This document shows positions 48,280 through 61,668 of a stretch of 64,000 nucleotides of DNA, in pieces (position 1 is the stretch's first letter; each line of letters starts with the position of its first letter). The notes under the pieces were generated by a model. It did not search any database. It had not been told where the DNA came from and was given only the letters and a program-made list of their open reading frames with translations. The DNA comes from Oxyruncus cristatus. Lineage: Eukaryota; Chordata; Aves; Passeriformes; Cotingidae. The translations under genes were made by a program, and so were the position numbers. The DNA lies in the NCBI GenBank assembly GCA_013399855.1, contig VXAY01000172.1, positions 1,205,828-1,269,827 on the forward strand. Reading direction: 5' to 3'.

Positions 48280-51200
48280 ACAGGATGTCACACATACGAA
48301 GTACTAGATTAACTTACAAAATAGAGACAATCTAACAGGGTCATAGAGGACATACCATTTGTCTTAGCTACTCAGAGTCTCTCAAATTTCCTCAGTAAAT
48401 ATGATAGTGTTGACACTTCTATCTGCATTAATGTACAAAATAATAGCTTAATCATCAAAAGAGAATTTGAAATATTTCAACACATGGAAATCAATAAGAT
48501 TTCTAGTTGGGAGTACGAAATCTATTGAACAAGCTGCTAATGTATTTGGATTTATTTCAGAGATATTCATTATGGCTGGGCAGACAATGCTGAACTACGT
48601 TTTTATTTCACAAGCAGTAAAATGTTATGGAAAGATAATAAAATGTGATCATTTAGACAAATACTTCAGATCAGTCCCACAAAAGCTATGCGTATTTATT
48701 AAACGTTTTCTTTCAGCAAGATATTAATTTTAACTTAATTTACTTGAGTGCTTGAAAGATGGACAAAAGAGGCAATCAGGGTTTTGATTAAGTGCAAAAG
48801 AGGAGAATATCCACCACAAGGAACACTTGTGAAGCACACCACCCTCTTAAAGGACCAGAGAAGATGAGTAGTAGGTTTTTTCTTATCTTCCATTGTGTTA
48901 CTATATTCCCTTCTGCCATGCAATCATACTTCAGCTGTAAAAAAGGTAATAATATGTTTATTCACCATGTACCTACACCCAGGCTTATGGTTTGAATTTT
49001 TTTTTTATTTTTTAAGTTCTACTCCCCCTCTACTATTCCAAATACTTGATTTATGCTTTGATTTGTTATCTCCATAACACCTGTATTCTTTTCTTCTTTT
49101 GATCTTGCTACCACACAACAGTCAAAAAAAGACCTGACAACTGTAACTGAAAGTGAAAAAGAATCTACTGTGCCTTAGGGAGTTCATGCATTTGACCTGA
49201 AGCTAAACCAGTCGGATAATATTTGAACTTGGGTTGTTTCTGACAGCAAACCTGTTGGCAAAGGCACAAGAAAACTTCTTCAATCTTCAGAAAACTGTGA
49301 CTGAAATGTATCCTGAGCAGCACTAGAAGATATTATTAAACACAGGACTCTGATTGCGTATCTCCTTCTTAGCAATGTTTCTTTCAGAATATCAGCTGCA
49401 GAATTTAGAGATCCATTTTATCTCTTCCCCACAGAAGTGGAAAAAAAACCCAAGCATTTTCTTACAGTGCTTGGGGAATTGTTATGACCACTATTCAAGC
49501 AAGGTAGATGCTTTTGCTTTGTTAGTCTGAAATCAGGAAATTTACTTTTTTTTAGTGGGGTGTTGGTTTCTGTGATGACCAGACCATCGAGGTTTTCTAG
49601 TATCTTTCTGAAGGCTCTGCTTTTTGAAGACAGTTTGTTTAAGACTTTCATTTCTGTTCCAGAAGAATAATCCTGTATTAGCCTCTATATTAGCTTCAAG
49701 ATAGTCACTTCAAAATGTTGAACCTGAGAGGACATAAATCTAACTATCTGTCTTCAAAATTTTTCATGTTGTGACTTTTCTAACTGACAGCAAAAGCATT
49801 TGAGGGCAGATTTCCTCAACAACCTTAATAAACAAAGACTTTAACTTAAGAGCAGCAGGAAAAGTAATATAGGAGGACACAGATGTCCTCAGGTCCCTGG
49901 ATTTGCTACTTTATTTGTGTATTTGAAGATAGAAGAAACAATTAGGTGGGCAGCTATTTTCTCTTCCATGCAGACAAACAGGGGGGAAACACCTGAGATC
50001 CTAAAGGCAGAATGCACTTCGAGTGAAGCATGTTGTGAGCAACGGCACTCAATGCCAGGGCGGGAAATCACGGTGGGGTGCGGAGCTGAGGTGGTGGTAC
50101 TCCTACGGAGTGGCAGGACAGGACAGCAGAAGCCATGGACTGCTGAGGAGGGAACCAGCCCACTTCAGCAGTCTGACAAGCTGCTATGGCAAAGGAGCAG
50201 GAGGTGAGCACATCGAGGGATAACACGGAGAAGGCTGAGTTGTCCTTTTTCATTACCATGCACAAAATTTGTGACAAGCCACTTAACACAATTAATACTA
50301 GCAGGTAGGTAGAAAGCACGATAAAGAATGGGTAATTTGCCTCTAATTAAGTCAATGGGGCATGCTCAAATGTACCCTAAAGTCAAAGAAAGCTCTTCTG
50401 AATCGTTATCCTTGAGAAATCATGGAAAGCCGGTGAAAGGCAAGCACTGTACTCTTCTTAGCATCGAAAGAGTCCAGGGAATCATTTATCAGCTTACTTC
50501 CCACCCTGAAAAATGCCAGAGCAAATGTTAAATGATCAATTTGTAAGTACATAAAGGATAGCAAGGTGGTTAGTAGACATAGCAGTTTTCATGTACCTCA
50601 AAATTGTTTAAAAAGAGTATAGTGGTTAATTCTTCTCCAAGGTCGTTGAGGGTGAAACAAAGAATAATTTGTTTCACAGCAGGAAAAGGTTAGAGGGTAG
50701 TCTGGAGTTCAGAGCAATTTTGTACTTAATCACAGAGTCAGCAAAATTCAACAAGACTGCCTACAAAGGTGACAAAAATTAAGCTGGAGGTTTTCAGTAG
50801 CATGTCAGGTAAATATTTGTTAAAGAGCATTTCGGTGTGACCTCTCCTGTCTGAGTAAGAAGATGAAATAGCAAAACAAAACATATATTCCAGCTCTTTA
50901 TTCGTCAGACTCTATGTTTCATGTATTTTAAGAGGGTTTTTTCCCCACAGTTTCCAACACATCTATATTTTACTTACAGATTTTCTCATGTTGTTTTCAA
51001 AGACAGTCCCAGACATCTATCATAACTCCTGCCAGCTCTGAACTTCATGGAGATTTTCAAAGTATTCAATGACTTTAAGACCTCTATTCGTTATCCATAA
51101 TAATTTATGAGAATACAAATTTTAAGTTAATTAATTAATTAATTAAATAAAAGGAGTAGGTACAGTTCTCCTCATACTTTATAATCCTTGTAGCTGTAGA

Positions 51201-52063
51201 GAAAAACTTGGCAGCATGGCCAAAGTGTAACCCAAGACTCAGAAATCAAAGAGAATGGGATTCTGTTTTGTAACACTTATTTTCAAAAGATTGATGAATA
51301 TTTTAAATGTTCAGGACTGGTCATAAGACAAAGAACAATAGATATTTTCTTCTAGTATGAAAAAGAATTTCAATTAAAAAGTGCTAAGTTGAAATTTTTT
51401 GGGTTTTAAAGCAAAAAAGTTCTTATTCTGCATTTTTTGAGGAGTTTGGTATGATTTGCATAAGTAAGAATACATGGAACAAAGTAAGGGATTTATTAAC
51501 CATGCAACTCCAGCCTTAGGCTCCTATTGAGCTACTTTTGCACTGCTGAAAAAAACCCCAAACATAAAAATAACATAAGAACTTTTAATTAGACCTTTAC
51601 CATGCCTTCCTGGACTACCCTTTGTCACTTTGACCAGTCATATGTGAGTTGTGTAGCATAACCCCAATTCTATTCCTGAAACAAGCAATCAGTATTTTTA
51701 AAACATCACCCAGTTATATACCTGGAATAGCTGTAAATTATGCTAGAATTTATTGTGTTGATTTACAACAGCATGACTGGGAAAAGAATGTTATCCATGA
51801 TTATGACGACATCATGCTTGGGTAAGTTTTGGATGTTCCTCCCACCTTGACAGGCTTTGTTTCATATCTCATACATGATAGAAGAATAATGCTCTCATCA
51901 TGCTCTTCCCACAGTACATTACTACATGCTAGATATTGTTCAACAGATATGTTTTTTTCTCCATTCAGTAAAGTGGTAAAGTTTAAAAAATTAGAAACAA
52001 TTCCACATTTTCTTTATTTCTGTTATGCCAATTTTTAATTATTACATCACAGTGATGTGTACT
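48280..52063. other. Gene-free unique sequence
   Basis: No gene recognised. A mildly GC-richer pocket at about 50030-50200 holds several CpGs and overlapping short frames on both strands, none recognised. A (TTAA)n tract lies at 51127-51146. A perfect 7-bp palindrome ACATCAC-A-GTGATGT lies at about 52044-52058, just before the LTR-like start. Confidence 0.45.
51127..51146. repeat. (TTAA)n microsatellite
   Basis: Five TTAA units in a row. This self-complementary tetranucleotide repeat is followed by an A-rich stretch. Confidence 0.85.
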
Positions 52064-52206
52064 TGTCATGGTTTAGCACATCCTCCCTCAGTTTTAGAGT
52101 AGAAGATGGTTAGTTCCAGGTGTAATTCCGGCTAGGTAGCCAATTCCCCGGACTATCCAGGCCTCCGGGGGAGAAGAATGCGGGCATCGATCCCGCTACC
52201 TCTTGC
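52064..52206. other. GC-rich structured island with LTR-like start and tRNA-Ala-like end
   Basis: This 143-bp island stands out by GC content and CpG count (at least six CpG between 52128 and 52196) in AT-rich surroundings. It opens with TGTCATGGTTTAGC, similar to the start of some avian ERV LTRs. Three consecutive potential stems follow. They are GGCTA-GG-TAGCC (52130-52141), CCCCGGA with TCCGGGG around an 11-nt loop (52146-52170), and GCGGG-CATCGAT-CCCGC (52180-52196), which is the inverted tRNA-Ala T-arm. An ERV LTR/leader remnant whose primer-binding site matches tRNA-Ala, a rearranged tRNA-derived SINE and an unclassified structured RNA are all possible. I favour a retroelement remnant. 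Confidence 0.4.
52171..52206 (-). pseudogene. 3' half of a tRNA-Ala(AGC)-like sequence
   Basis: Read on the minus strand, 29 consecutive bases (52203 down to 52175) equal the variable loop, T-arm and start of the 3' acceptor strand of vertebrate tRNA-Ala(AGC), as I remember that sequence. The T stem is a perfect 5 bp with the 7-nt loop ATCGATG, and the B-box core GATCGATGC is intact. After that the acceptor strand has a 3-nt insertion before CTCC. The 5' half (D-arm and anticodon arm) is not in its proper place upstream on the minus strand. Instead, a GGGGAATTGGCT block, resembling the tRNA's 5' end (GGGGAATTAGCT), occurs downstream at 52149-52138. The order is therefore permuted. It is not a working tRNA gene. 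Confidence 0.65.
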
Positions 52207-52612
52207 AAAAACTATTACAGTACTCCTGGGTGCTTTTAAGCTCTTTTTTTTTTTCTCCATTTAAATTGTTATTTCTTGAGTTTCAGTCTTTCAATACCTA
52301 AGCCCAGACTTAAAAAAAACCCCCTCACTCTCTCACTCCACTGACCTTGTCTTGCATCTATATGTACCTGTGTAATTTTATTAGTTTAAATCAAGATTCT
52401 CCTAAACACCAGTTGGCTAATCCCTTATCTAGGTATGCATCCCTAACAAATAAAAATTACGCAAAATCCAACCATATAAATAACTGATGTAACAAAACGT
52501 TTGAGTTCACGACCAACTTCAGCACCGCATGCCGAATGTCCAGCATTTTGCAAGACTAGAACCCAATGAGTAACACAAATAAGATTTTTATCTGCAATTA
52601 ACGGTTGCCACC

Positions 52613-52628
52613 AAAAAAAAAAAAAAAA
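52613..52628. repeat. Poly-A tract of 16 nt
   Basis: Uninterrupted A run on the plus strand. Confidence 0.85.
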
Positions 52629-55600
52629 GCATGCATTAAAAAAACCAGAAGTAGATCTGTGAGCTGCAGGAAGATGGGCAGAAACATTTTGAAAGAATGA
52701 GGCTCAGTTCTGCCTATATGTATAGTGTTCCCTGTCAGAACCCATGGGATTTATCAGATACAATACTGCTTTAGTCCTAAATCAACTCTTACTCCAGGCA
52801 ATGTGAAGAACTCTCAAGCAGGATCCTATGTGAAATCCATCTAAGAGTGTGTGTTAGGATCAAGCAAACACTATAAATATAATTCTTTATGTATATAAAA
52901 TCAGTAATTTGTGCAGTGTTTTTTAGGCAGTTTGATTATTGATTTCTGGGATAATCCTAGAAAAATGTTAGTCTGAAAAATAAACTGGATTGTGTGCATC
53001 AGAGTGGGAAGTGACCATGGACTGCATTATTTTCCTTTTGAATTTCAACAGACTACGTGATAGTTTTGCTTTAAACCTTGTATAGTAGGAGGGAATATTT
53101 TTATACTACATGTGAGTGAATTAATGAAGTGTTCTCTTACACTTAGAGAGAATATTAATTAAGACCTTTTTTTTTCCTGAACCATAGGAGTACCTCAGAA
53201 ATAATAACATTATATTAATTTTGTGAGTACAGTTAAACTCTATCATCATCCTTTTAATTTCAAACATGAGATTTTCCCTTCAGACAAGGAATAACAACAT
53301 GGTATCTTGGTTGCTTGTTCTCCATTGAACTTCCTCCATGCTCTCCACCTCCTGATCCTCTTTTTAAGAGTATAATCTTCATCAGTTCTTCCTCAAATGA
53401 AAGGGAAAGACTATTTGATTTTGGTAAAGGGAGTGATGAAAACAGATGCTTTTTCCTCCTAACTTTAAAAATCAGTATTTTAAAATGTTTTAACCAATTT
53501 GGAAAACAAGGGCTCCTACAGGAGAGTCTTGGTACCTGAGAAGTATCATGCAGAGTGAGAGGAAGAGGCTGTGTGCTGCTGAAATGTAGCTTATTTAATT
53601 CACCAGCTTCCATAACACTGCAATGCTGTAGCAGGACTGCTGAACTAATCCATTACTGCATGTAACGGTCTCACAGGAACAGCTGCACAAATAGATTGAA
53701 CATTACAGAGATCACAGGTGCTGAGATTTTGAGTCAATCATCTGTGCAAGCACAAATATTTAAGGCCAGCGTCTCACATAACACCCTCTCAGACAGCGTG
53801 GAAACAAGCTTATCACAGTCACTTTAGACATTTCTTACACTAACAACCTGTGCTTTCTAAAAGTCTTATCTGCAGAGCCAAAGTGTAATGCTAACAAATC
53901 TCTCTAAAAATCAATTAGGTTAGATCCCAGTACTGGAAGAGTTATTTGTGTAGAAAAGTGACATCTGTAAAAACAGGAAGCAATCTCATATTGAATACCT
54001 TCTCCTTGCTCTCTGTTTTTTTAACCACGAGAGTAACCTGTACAAGGTCTGTATTTCTCAAATGAAATTGTAAAAGACAACATGGCTGGGAAATACTTAA
54101 TGGCACTACTTTCTGGTATGTGACACAGAAATGCAAGAAAACTCTTTTACATTTATAGTCAGTGAACATCTCATGTGAAATGATGAGACTAATTAAGAAA
54201 TTATTATTTCTTTTTACTTTAAGTAGGAAAGCAGAAAGCACCCAGCTCTCAGAAGAAGGAAAAACTGAAAATCCATCATAAGCTATGCTACCTTCCTCCT
54301 CCAACTCTCAATTCAGAGGAAGAAGTCAGCCTGAATATCAAACCCTGCATCTTTTATAGTATAGTACACAAAGGAAGAACTACTCTCTAAAATCTAATGA
54401 AATTGGTGGGGTTTTCCCCTGGGCACACAGAAGCAGACAGTGAAATCTTGAGTGGCAATTTTTCTGAACATACCTTGATGCATCCTCTGTGAACCTAACA
54501 AGTAAATCGAGTACTACCAATGTTTTGGAATTTGATGAGCTCTTCGCAAAGGCATGAACTACATTTACTTGTAATTTACAAAACATAGTTAAGATACACA
54601 GGCTATATCATCATATTTCACAAGCCTACCAATAGCTGAGACTGATCTGGAGTCAAGTTCTGGGACTACTGAAGTCAGACTGCAATCCTCTTCCCTTATG
54701 TATAGGCTTGATTTTATCTGGCTGTACACCAACAGGAGACTGCTAGAAAAGCAGCACATCCTGAGAAGAGGAAACTAAACTCTAATCATTCATAGTTCTG
54801 CCTAAAGCCCAGAGTATAACCAACCACTTCAGAGGTGTGACAGGTGCCTGGGTGCAGAGGAAAATGTACTGCAAGCCAGTCATCAGTTTCCCTCATTGAA
54901 TCTGAGTCTCACATGAGGCTGAGCTTAGGTTTAGGTTTCTTATGACTAATTAGTTAATAGATATCACAAATGAGGTCAATAGTGCTAAGGCTGTAAAAGA
55001 CATATAAGCTATAAAAGCGCTGCACTGACAGAAAATGTAGAGTTTTAGGAAGAAGGTCAAATATTCTGTTCTCATGTAGTTTCTTTACATTAAAGCTTTT
55101 GTAATTTGTCAGCATCATGATCCTGAATTTAAACTTGATTTTTATTAGAAATGCGGATGACTTGTTCTCACCCCCACCACCACTCGTTGATTACTAGGGG
55201 GGAAAACAGGACAATGTTCTCTTCTTCATCCTGAGGCTGTGCTTAAGTGTTGAGCAGCAGCTGTCTCCCCCTCCTTCCTCTTTTTTTCACTGATGTGGAG
55301 CAAGTGCTTCAGCAGCAGGGCAGATTCACGTGGAAAAAAAGGATTCCCTGAGCGTATTTTTTTGTTTTAATTAATGCATCTCACAACAGCAGAAGGTAGG
55401 ATATACAACTGGACTAGAAAGCCTAATGGGAGACAGAAACAAAGTAGCAACTCCTTAAACAACATTGCAGTAAAAACTATTTGTGATACTTACGTGACCC
55501 ATTAAAAGAGAATGAGGTATAGATGAGCTAGATTAGGTAAACAGAATGAAATTATTGAAGGCAGCTTTAGCTGTTCCATCTAATAGCATTCAGCTCACCA

Positions 55601-57619
55601 CACACAATCTAGAGCAACGTGCAGGTTGCCCTAGATTTTATTGCCAATACTCTCAGATACCTTTTTGAATACCCATGAAGCATAGCTCTGGGAAGCTCCT
55701 TTTCCCAAAGTTCCCCACCAAATCCCACCCCAAAACAGAAAAGATGAGGTGTAGGAGAAGGTGTTCTTCATATTCTGTAGAAATCATTCTTGGGCAAATG
55801 TGGTTAGGATAGGACAGTAAAAGATGATCTCCAGTTATCTTGCAAGTTTACTGCAAGAGCAAAATTGCCAAACCACATGAAAGGATCAGGGCTTGCACAC
55901 TTTCAGGAAGACCATATGAAGTAAAACCATGGTAAATGATTCTCTGACAGTAAATTGTTGAAAATATTGAGTCATCATACCGGATGAGGAGCTGTACTTT
56001 TCCTTTAGTGCTGCTTGAGGTTGCAGTCTCACTGGATTGCTGTGGCAGGTCCATTTATACTGCAAAATGAAGATTCATCCAGTATTTGCAGGATTAGAAG
56101 CAACAAGATTAAAAAAAAAAAAAGTAAATGACTGGGAGGAATTGCTATGTGCCTAAAAGCAAAGAATGATAGGAAATATGGCAGATGCAGTTTGGTGGAT
56201 TTCTCTGTGACCTGCCTGTTTACTTAGAGACTTTAAGAAACTAGAAGAATCCCACCTTAAGTCTGAAAATATCTAGATTAAGGTTTTTCCTACTGATATT
56301 CAGTAAAATCTTAATTTCTCTTAGCTCTAATTAGTGAAAGATTATACCAAACCAGTCACAATATCTTCCTGCTGAGACTCATAGTCACTCATCACCTGAG
56401 ATATAGTAGCTCTCCAAAGATTAATCTCACTTAACCTTAGACAGTAATATCTGAGCTAATCATGTAGATACCTTTTAGACTCAGTGGAGCAGGATTCACA
56501 CACACTGTTTTGAACAGCTATCCCAAGATAAGACAAAGGGCGCTCCAGATGCACCTGTTTCTTTCCACCGACTTTAAGATAAACTTAGACAACTAGTTCA
56601 GATGTAGACCTCCCTAACACAGAGATCTCGATTTAGAGCAGTGAAACCCTCCCAATGTGCACGCCTAACCCGTGGCACGCTGGGAGTAATTTGATGAAAT
56701 GAAAGAGAGCTAAATAACATTACTTGGCATTTTACATGTCAAGCACATGAATGAACAATTGCCGCAGCTCATCTGATGCACACTGAAAACTTAACTTGCT
56801 GAGTTGTGGCAACTTGACTATGAGAGTAGCTGTTAGTCATCCTCCAGCTCCTTGGTTATGGAGGAGGACTAAGAGAGATAAAACCCTCTGGGGCTTGGGC
56901 TTGGGTTCTGGGTTTTCTTAATCATACTGACATTGTCATAGATTCAGCACAAGGAAATATGGTACACTGGTCATAAAATAATCAACATTTCACACCACTG
57001 TGTTATCTCTTCTATTTTTTCCCCCCAAACACAGCTGAGCAGCTCCAGCTATCCAAACTCTCAGCACTTCTTAATTTCTCTCTTATGGGTACATGATGAA
57101 TCAAGAAGATCAGGTAGCAGACTGATGTTGATTATGGCTGAGCAGATGAGCTTTGGATTCCCAGCCATGAACAGCATATCATATGTCCAGTCTGCTTTCA
57201 TCTCTCTGCCTCGCTGTGGATTTTTCACATGGAATTTTGCAGCTGTCTTATTATATCAGCTTTTAAATTTTTCTGTTATTGGTATTGCACTCTTGTGCAT
57301 ACTGTCAAAGGGGGTAACATTCAAACCGGTCTTTTTTTCACATTCAGAAGATGCACCAGTCACCGTGAGTTCAAAAATGTCATAGTATTTTCTTGATATC
57401 AACTTGTTCTGAGATAAACAGTGACAAATTTTAACCAGAATCTTGCTTTGCCTGTCATTCTAACAGCTGGACTTAGTGTTGTCTACAACCATCCTTTGTG
57501 GCAGAGTAGAGAGTGTTGAACTTAACAGTAAAACTAACATGCAAAAAGCATGCACTGTCCAGTCTTAAAATCCATTCCAAAAAAATTTCAGTTTTTTTCC
57601 TTGTGAATCCTCAGGTCTC

Positions 57620-57635
57620 TTTTTTTTTTTTTTTT
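57620..57635. repeat. Poly-T tract of 16 nt
   Basis: Uninterrupted T run on the plus strand. Confidence 0.85.
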
Positions 57636-58313
57636 AACCCTTATGTACTCATCTTTCTACTGAATTCAATCTAAAACCTATGTAGCTGAATAGATAAGTA
57701 GATAATTTCTTCTTACATAGACCTGTATATATGCACATCTATGTATAAACATATATTAGTCCTTTATGTACCCAAGGTGATTTTTAAGTTATTTTTAAAT
57801 AAAAGCATTTAAGTGACCAGTTTGGTTCCAAACACTGGTTGCTATAAATGGACAAGGATATTGATAGCATTTTCTTTCTTAGCTTTTTCTGGTCCAGAAC
57901 TCCAGATGGCAAAGACTGAAGTAGGACTAGTATAAAATGATAAAATTGCTCTTAGGTCATAGGAGCTATGTGGATTTAAGTCTGAAGGCTGCATAACATT
58001 TCTTTCATGTGGTATTTGAAGAGCCCTCAACAGTTATTCATGCTGAGGGAGAGGATCATAGCTTACCAGGAGTTATAAAACCAAACAAAGTGGGCTTGTT
58101 CATTCAAGATTCACAGCAAGGCACTATTCCTCGAAACACTTAATGCTTCTGGAGCTTACCTGCTTGTAGGATGTGCAGCTGGAGAAGATATGTTCACAGT
58201 TTAGTTAAATGGGCAAAGCCCTGCTGAGACCACCACAGCTGTAACCCCAGTGTGGTTCTGGAATCAATGATACAGGTTTGGTCATACCAGCATAGAGGCA
58301 GCCCAGCTTGCTG

Positions 58314-58671
58314 CTAGGAAATTTTTGCAGTGAACAAAGCTGATATTGTGAGGCCTTTGCAGGAGTTCGCTTTGCCTATACAACCTGGTAAAAACAGCCT
58401 ACCAGGAATTCTCCTGGAGGAGAAGAAGAGCACAACTAAGATATTAATGTCAATTGGGATAATAAGCCAACAGACCTCAGCTGTTGCACTATTAGCAGTC
58501 CTAAGGCAGGCTGCTATTCCCCACCACTGCAAGGAGACTGTAACTGCAGCAAACAGGAATGTGAGGGAGGCCATAATACACACAGCTCTGTGCCTCCTTA
58601 GTAAATCTGCCCAAGACAAGAAGAAAGTGTGTTGGGTATCTTCAGAAAAGCTCGATTTAACAAAAACATGA
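58314..58671. other. Unrecognised segment open on both strands
   Basis: A 113-codon plus-strand frame (58330-58671) and a 101-codon minus-strand frame (58314-58619) overlap almost completely, in a segment richer in G and C than its flanks. The plus translation contains ILMSIGIISQQTSAVALLAV, and the minus translation has several hydrophobic stretches. I recognise neither. A chance pair of frames or a fragment of an old retroviral or transposon coding region would both fit. I do not call a gene. Confidence 0.3.
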
Positions 58672-60893
58672 ATTCATTTAGCCCTGTCTCATATGGTATG
58701 GAAAAAAAGTCCTCTCCATTTGTTGTAGTCAGCACCTGTCTAAAGAGCTCCAGTGTAAATTTCCCAGAGTAGCCACTGTGAAAAAGCACTCACTTCTGAG
58801 CTTCAGAGGAAAAGTTCAGCAACATTCATCCAAAACCTGCTTCCCTTGGGCACATCCCACCTCTTCTGGCACACAAGCAAAATGAGTTTCTTTTACCAGC
58901 CCTGTGCGTGTTCATCACTTTGATGTTCTGCTGTCCTCCCACCACCCTTCCTGCTCTCTCTTGGGGAAACCTATCTGTCACAGTAAGAGCACAAAAGGGA
59001 CGTGGCAAAGCCACAATTTCCCACAGTTATGAAAGTGGTCTTCTGCTGCAGGACATTTCAAAAGGAACAAAGCAATATAACTGCCAAATCCTTGGTAGTG
59101 TAAATGAATGAGATATGGATGGATGGATAGAGGTATGGATATATTTACTTTGACATTTTCACAGAGATGCCACAAGATGAATCTTGATTCAGATTGAAGC
59201 AGGAAATTTTAAGGACTGAAAGTCAAAGAACAAGTAAACCCAAATAAGTTTCTCCCAAAGCACATTTCCTTTATAATGTCTTGGCTGTGAAACGTTAAAA
59301 GGAATGTATCTGAAAGGGATTCAAGAGCTCTACAAGATCATCCTTTGCTTACTGAAACAGCCAGAAATAAATTTTCAAATGTCATGTGTCAGAAAAAGCA
59401 TGGGCAAAAGATATAACTCCTTTTGAAAATGCTGCCCCTGAATTCAAATATTCTCTGACCTGTACTCAAAACTGTGTATGACACTTCAGCTTAATACTGA
59501 GACATCCAACCCAACAGATAGTGTTTGGAAAAATAGGAAGTTTTGAAAATGCTAGTTCTGCTCCTCCAGGGACTTCACAGAGATGAGCTTTTTTTGTCTT
59601 GTAGTTAGCTGTCGAGTTCAATAACAATGAACCAATTTCAGTAATAATTTTACTCAAACTCCATGAATCTTGGTTAAGAAGTCAGTGACTTGCAATTTGG
59701 GGCTATCAGAATCTGCATATAAATTGTATTTTATAAAACTATTCTAAAATATTGTAAGAACACAAACATTTTTTGTAGTCATGTGTCACATAATTTGAAG
59801 CAGTGGACAAACAATGGTTTCTGGATTATAACCACAGCACTTCAGTTTTCCTGAAGTTGGGTGGTTAAACATCTTAGTGTAATACCTGAGTAATGCCCCG
59901 TAGGGCTTATATCTATCTCTGAGTGACAAGCAGAGATATCAAGGCGTATAGGCTTTGTACCTATGTAATGCCTTAATAGATTGAATAGTGGTTCTCACAT
60001 TTATTACATTCCTGCTCAACACATGAACAATGTTGTGGTGCATCGGTAGGAGAAATTACTTTTCTCAGCCTTGATGCAGTTTCAGCAGAGGTGTAGCAAA
60101 AAAGCACATTTGAGTGTGGTTAAAATCGTCATTATTGGTGACACTTGGTGGAAAATGGGAGATCTCTGGAAGTATACTGGAAGCATTTAAATTGAAATAT
60201 TAGGTAAATACTCACTGAAAACAAAACATTTCAGTCAGGATAGGTGTTAGGATATTGAACAGTTAAATAGTTACTAAGAGACCATCTTGTACAATAAAAT
60301 TGCTTTCTAGATTGAAAACCCAGTACCTTTATGCCGAACCCAATGAAGAGCATCTGAGGCCAAAGATCTCATTACTGAGCAAGGCTTCATCTGAGATGAG
60401 AGAAATCAATAAACACTATAATTACACTAAAGATAAACTAAATTCAATATCCAGAAACAATGACAAGGAGTGAATATGCTGCTTGAGAAAAGGTAGTATA
60501 TAAAACCATGATAAATAAAGCAACTCAACAGCCACATCTCTTCAACATTTAACCCAGAGAATACCCCACGTTTGGAGGTAGTAAATAAGAGCAGTGGTAA
60601 ATGTGGCTGAGGGTAACTTTTTTGAATTCCCATTCCCCTTACAAAAAGTTTTGATTCCAGAGAGGCATACTAAAGCCATTTGGTACTTTCGAGTTTTATG
60701 TTAAGACAGATTGCCTTTAAAAAAATGAACCATTTTACTGCATTTTCAGCTTAGTAAAAGGCTTATGTAGATTTCCAATTAGTTTCTGTAATTTACAAAA
60801 CGCTCCACAATAACAGAGTCTTTCCATCCAAATTGTGCTGCAACTGCGGAAAAGCAATTTTTCATGCACATTCTCTGTTTGATAGTTAGCATT
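58672..60893. other. Gene-free unique sequence
   Basis: No gene recognised. A short GGAT-type tetranucleotide run lies at about 59115-59130. All frames are under 90 codons and unrecognised. Confidence 0.5.
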
Positions 60894-61147
60894 TATAGAG
60901 TCATAGGATTGTTCAGATTCGAAAAGACGTTTAACATCATCAAGTCCAACTGCTAACCCAGCACTGCCAAGTCCACCACTAAACTGTGTCTCTAAGTGCC
61001 ACATCTACATGTCTTTTAAATTCCTCCAGAGACCATGACCAACTCAGCCCCCATTTCCCTGGGCAGCTTGTTCCAGTGCTTGACTACCGTTTCAGTGAAT
61101 AAATATTTCCTAATATCCAATCTAAACCTTCCCTGACACACCTTGAC

Positions 61148-61648
61148 CTATCTCTTGTTACCGTGGGAGAAGAGACTGAACCCCACCTGGCTTCCACCTC
61201 CTTTCAGGTAGTTGTAGAGAGCAATAAGGTCTCCCCTGAACCACCTTTTCTCCAGGCTAAACAATCCCAGCTCCCTCAGCTGCTCCTCATAAGACTTGTG
61301 CTCCAGACCTTTCCCTCTGTTGCCCTTTCTCTGGACATGTTCCAGCACCTCAGTTACTTTCTTGTAGTGAGGTGCCCAGAATTGAACGCAGGATTCAAGA
61401 TGTGGCCTCACCAGCATGGAGTAGAGGGGGACAATCATTTCCCTGGTCCAGCTGTCCACACTATTGCTGATACATGCCAGGATGCCATTGGCTTTCCTGG
61501 CCATCTGGGCACACTGCTGGCTCATGTTCAGCAGGCTACCAACCAGCATTCCCAGGTCTTTTTCCTCTGGGCAGCTTTCCAGACACTGTTCCCCAAGCCT
61601 ATAGTGCTGCCTGGGTTTGTTGTGACCAAAGTGCAGAACCCATCTCAT
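61148..61648 (-). pseudogene. CR1 ORF2 remnant, C-terminal open segment (166 codons)
   Basis: This is the longest open frame in the window. In order it contains [73 protein letters not shown] and [12 protein letters not shown]. These are the ordered conserved blocks after the polymerase palm in CR1 ORF2, which acts in target-primed reverse transcription. The annotated Met is only the first ATG after a stop. The true frame entered from further upstream, where a TAG (about 61660) and a frameshift (about 61712) interrupt it. The expected RVQRRATK block is altered and shortened to [10 protein letters not shown]. It is a relic and not a gene. Confidence 0.9.
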
Positions 61649-61668
61649 TGACTTCAGCTAATTGACTC

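Larger units (their letters stand above)
52207..58313. other. Gene-free unique sequence
   Basis: AT-rich with no recognised gene. It contains an 18-T-rich segment at about 52240-52256, a 16-A run at 52613-52628, a 13-A run near 56110 and a 16-T run at 57620-57635. The first 200 bp, with T-rich then CCCCCTCACTCTCTCACTCC-type sequence, may belong to the same retroelement remnant as the 52.1 kb island. The 117- and 120-codon minus-strand frames at 53260-53613 and 53942-54304 are unrecognised. Confidence 0.45.

Noticed and set aside
61163..61651. 162-codon plus-strand frame
   Set aside because: Antisense shadow of the conserved CR1 ORF2 segment. The minus strand carries the recognisable protein blocks.
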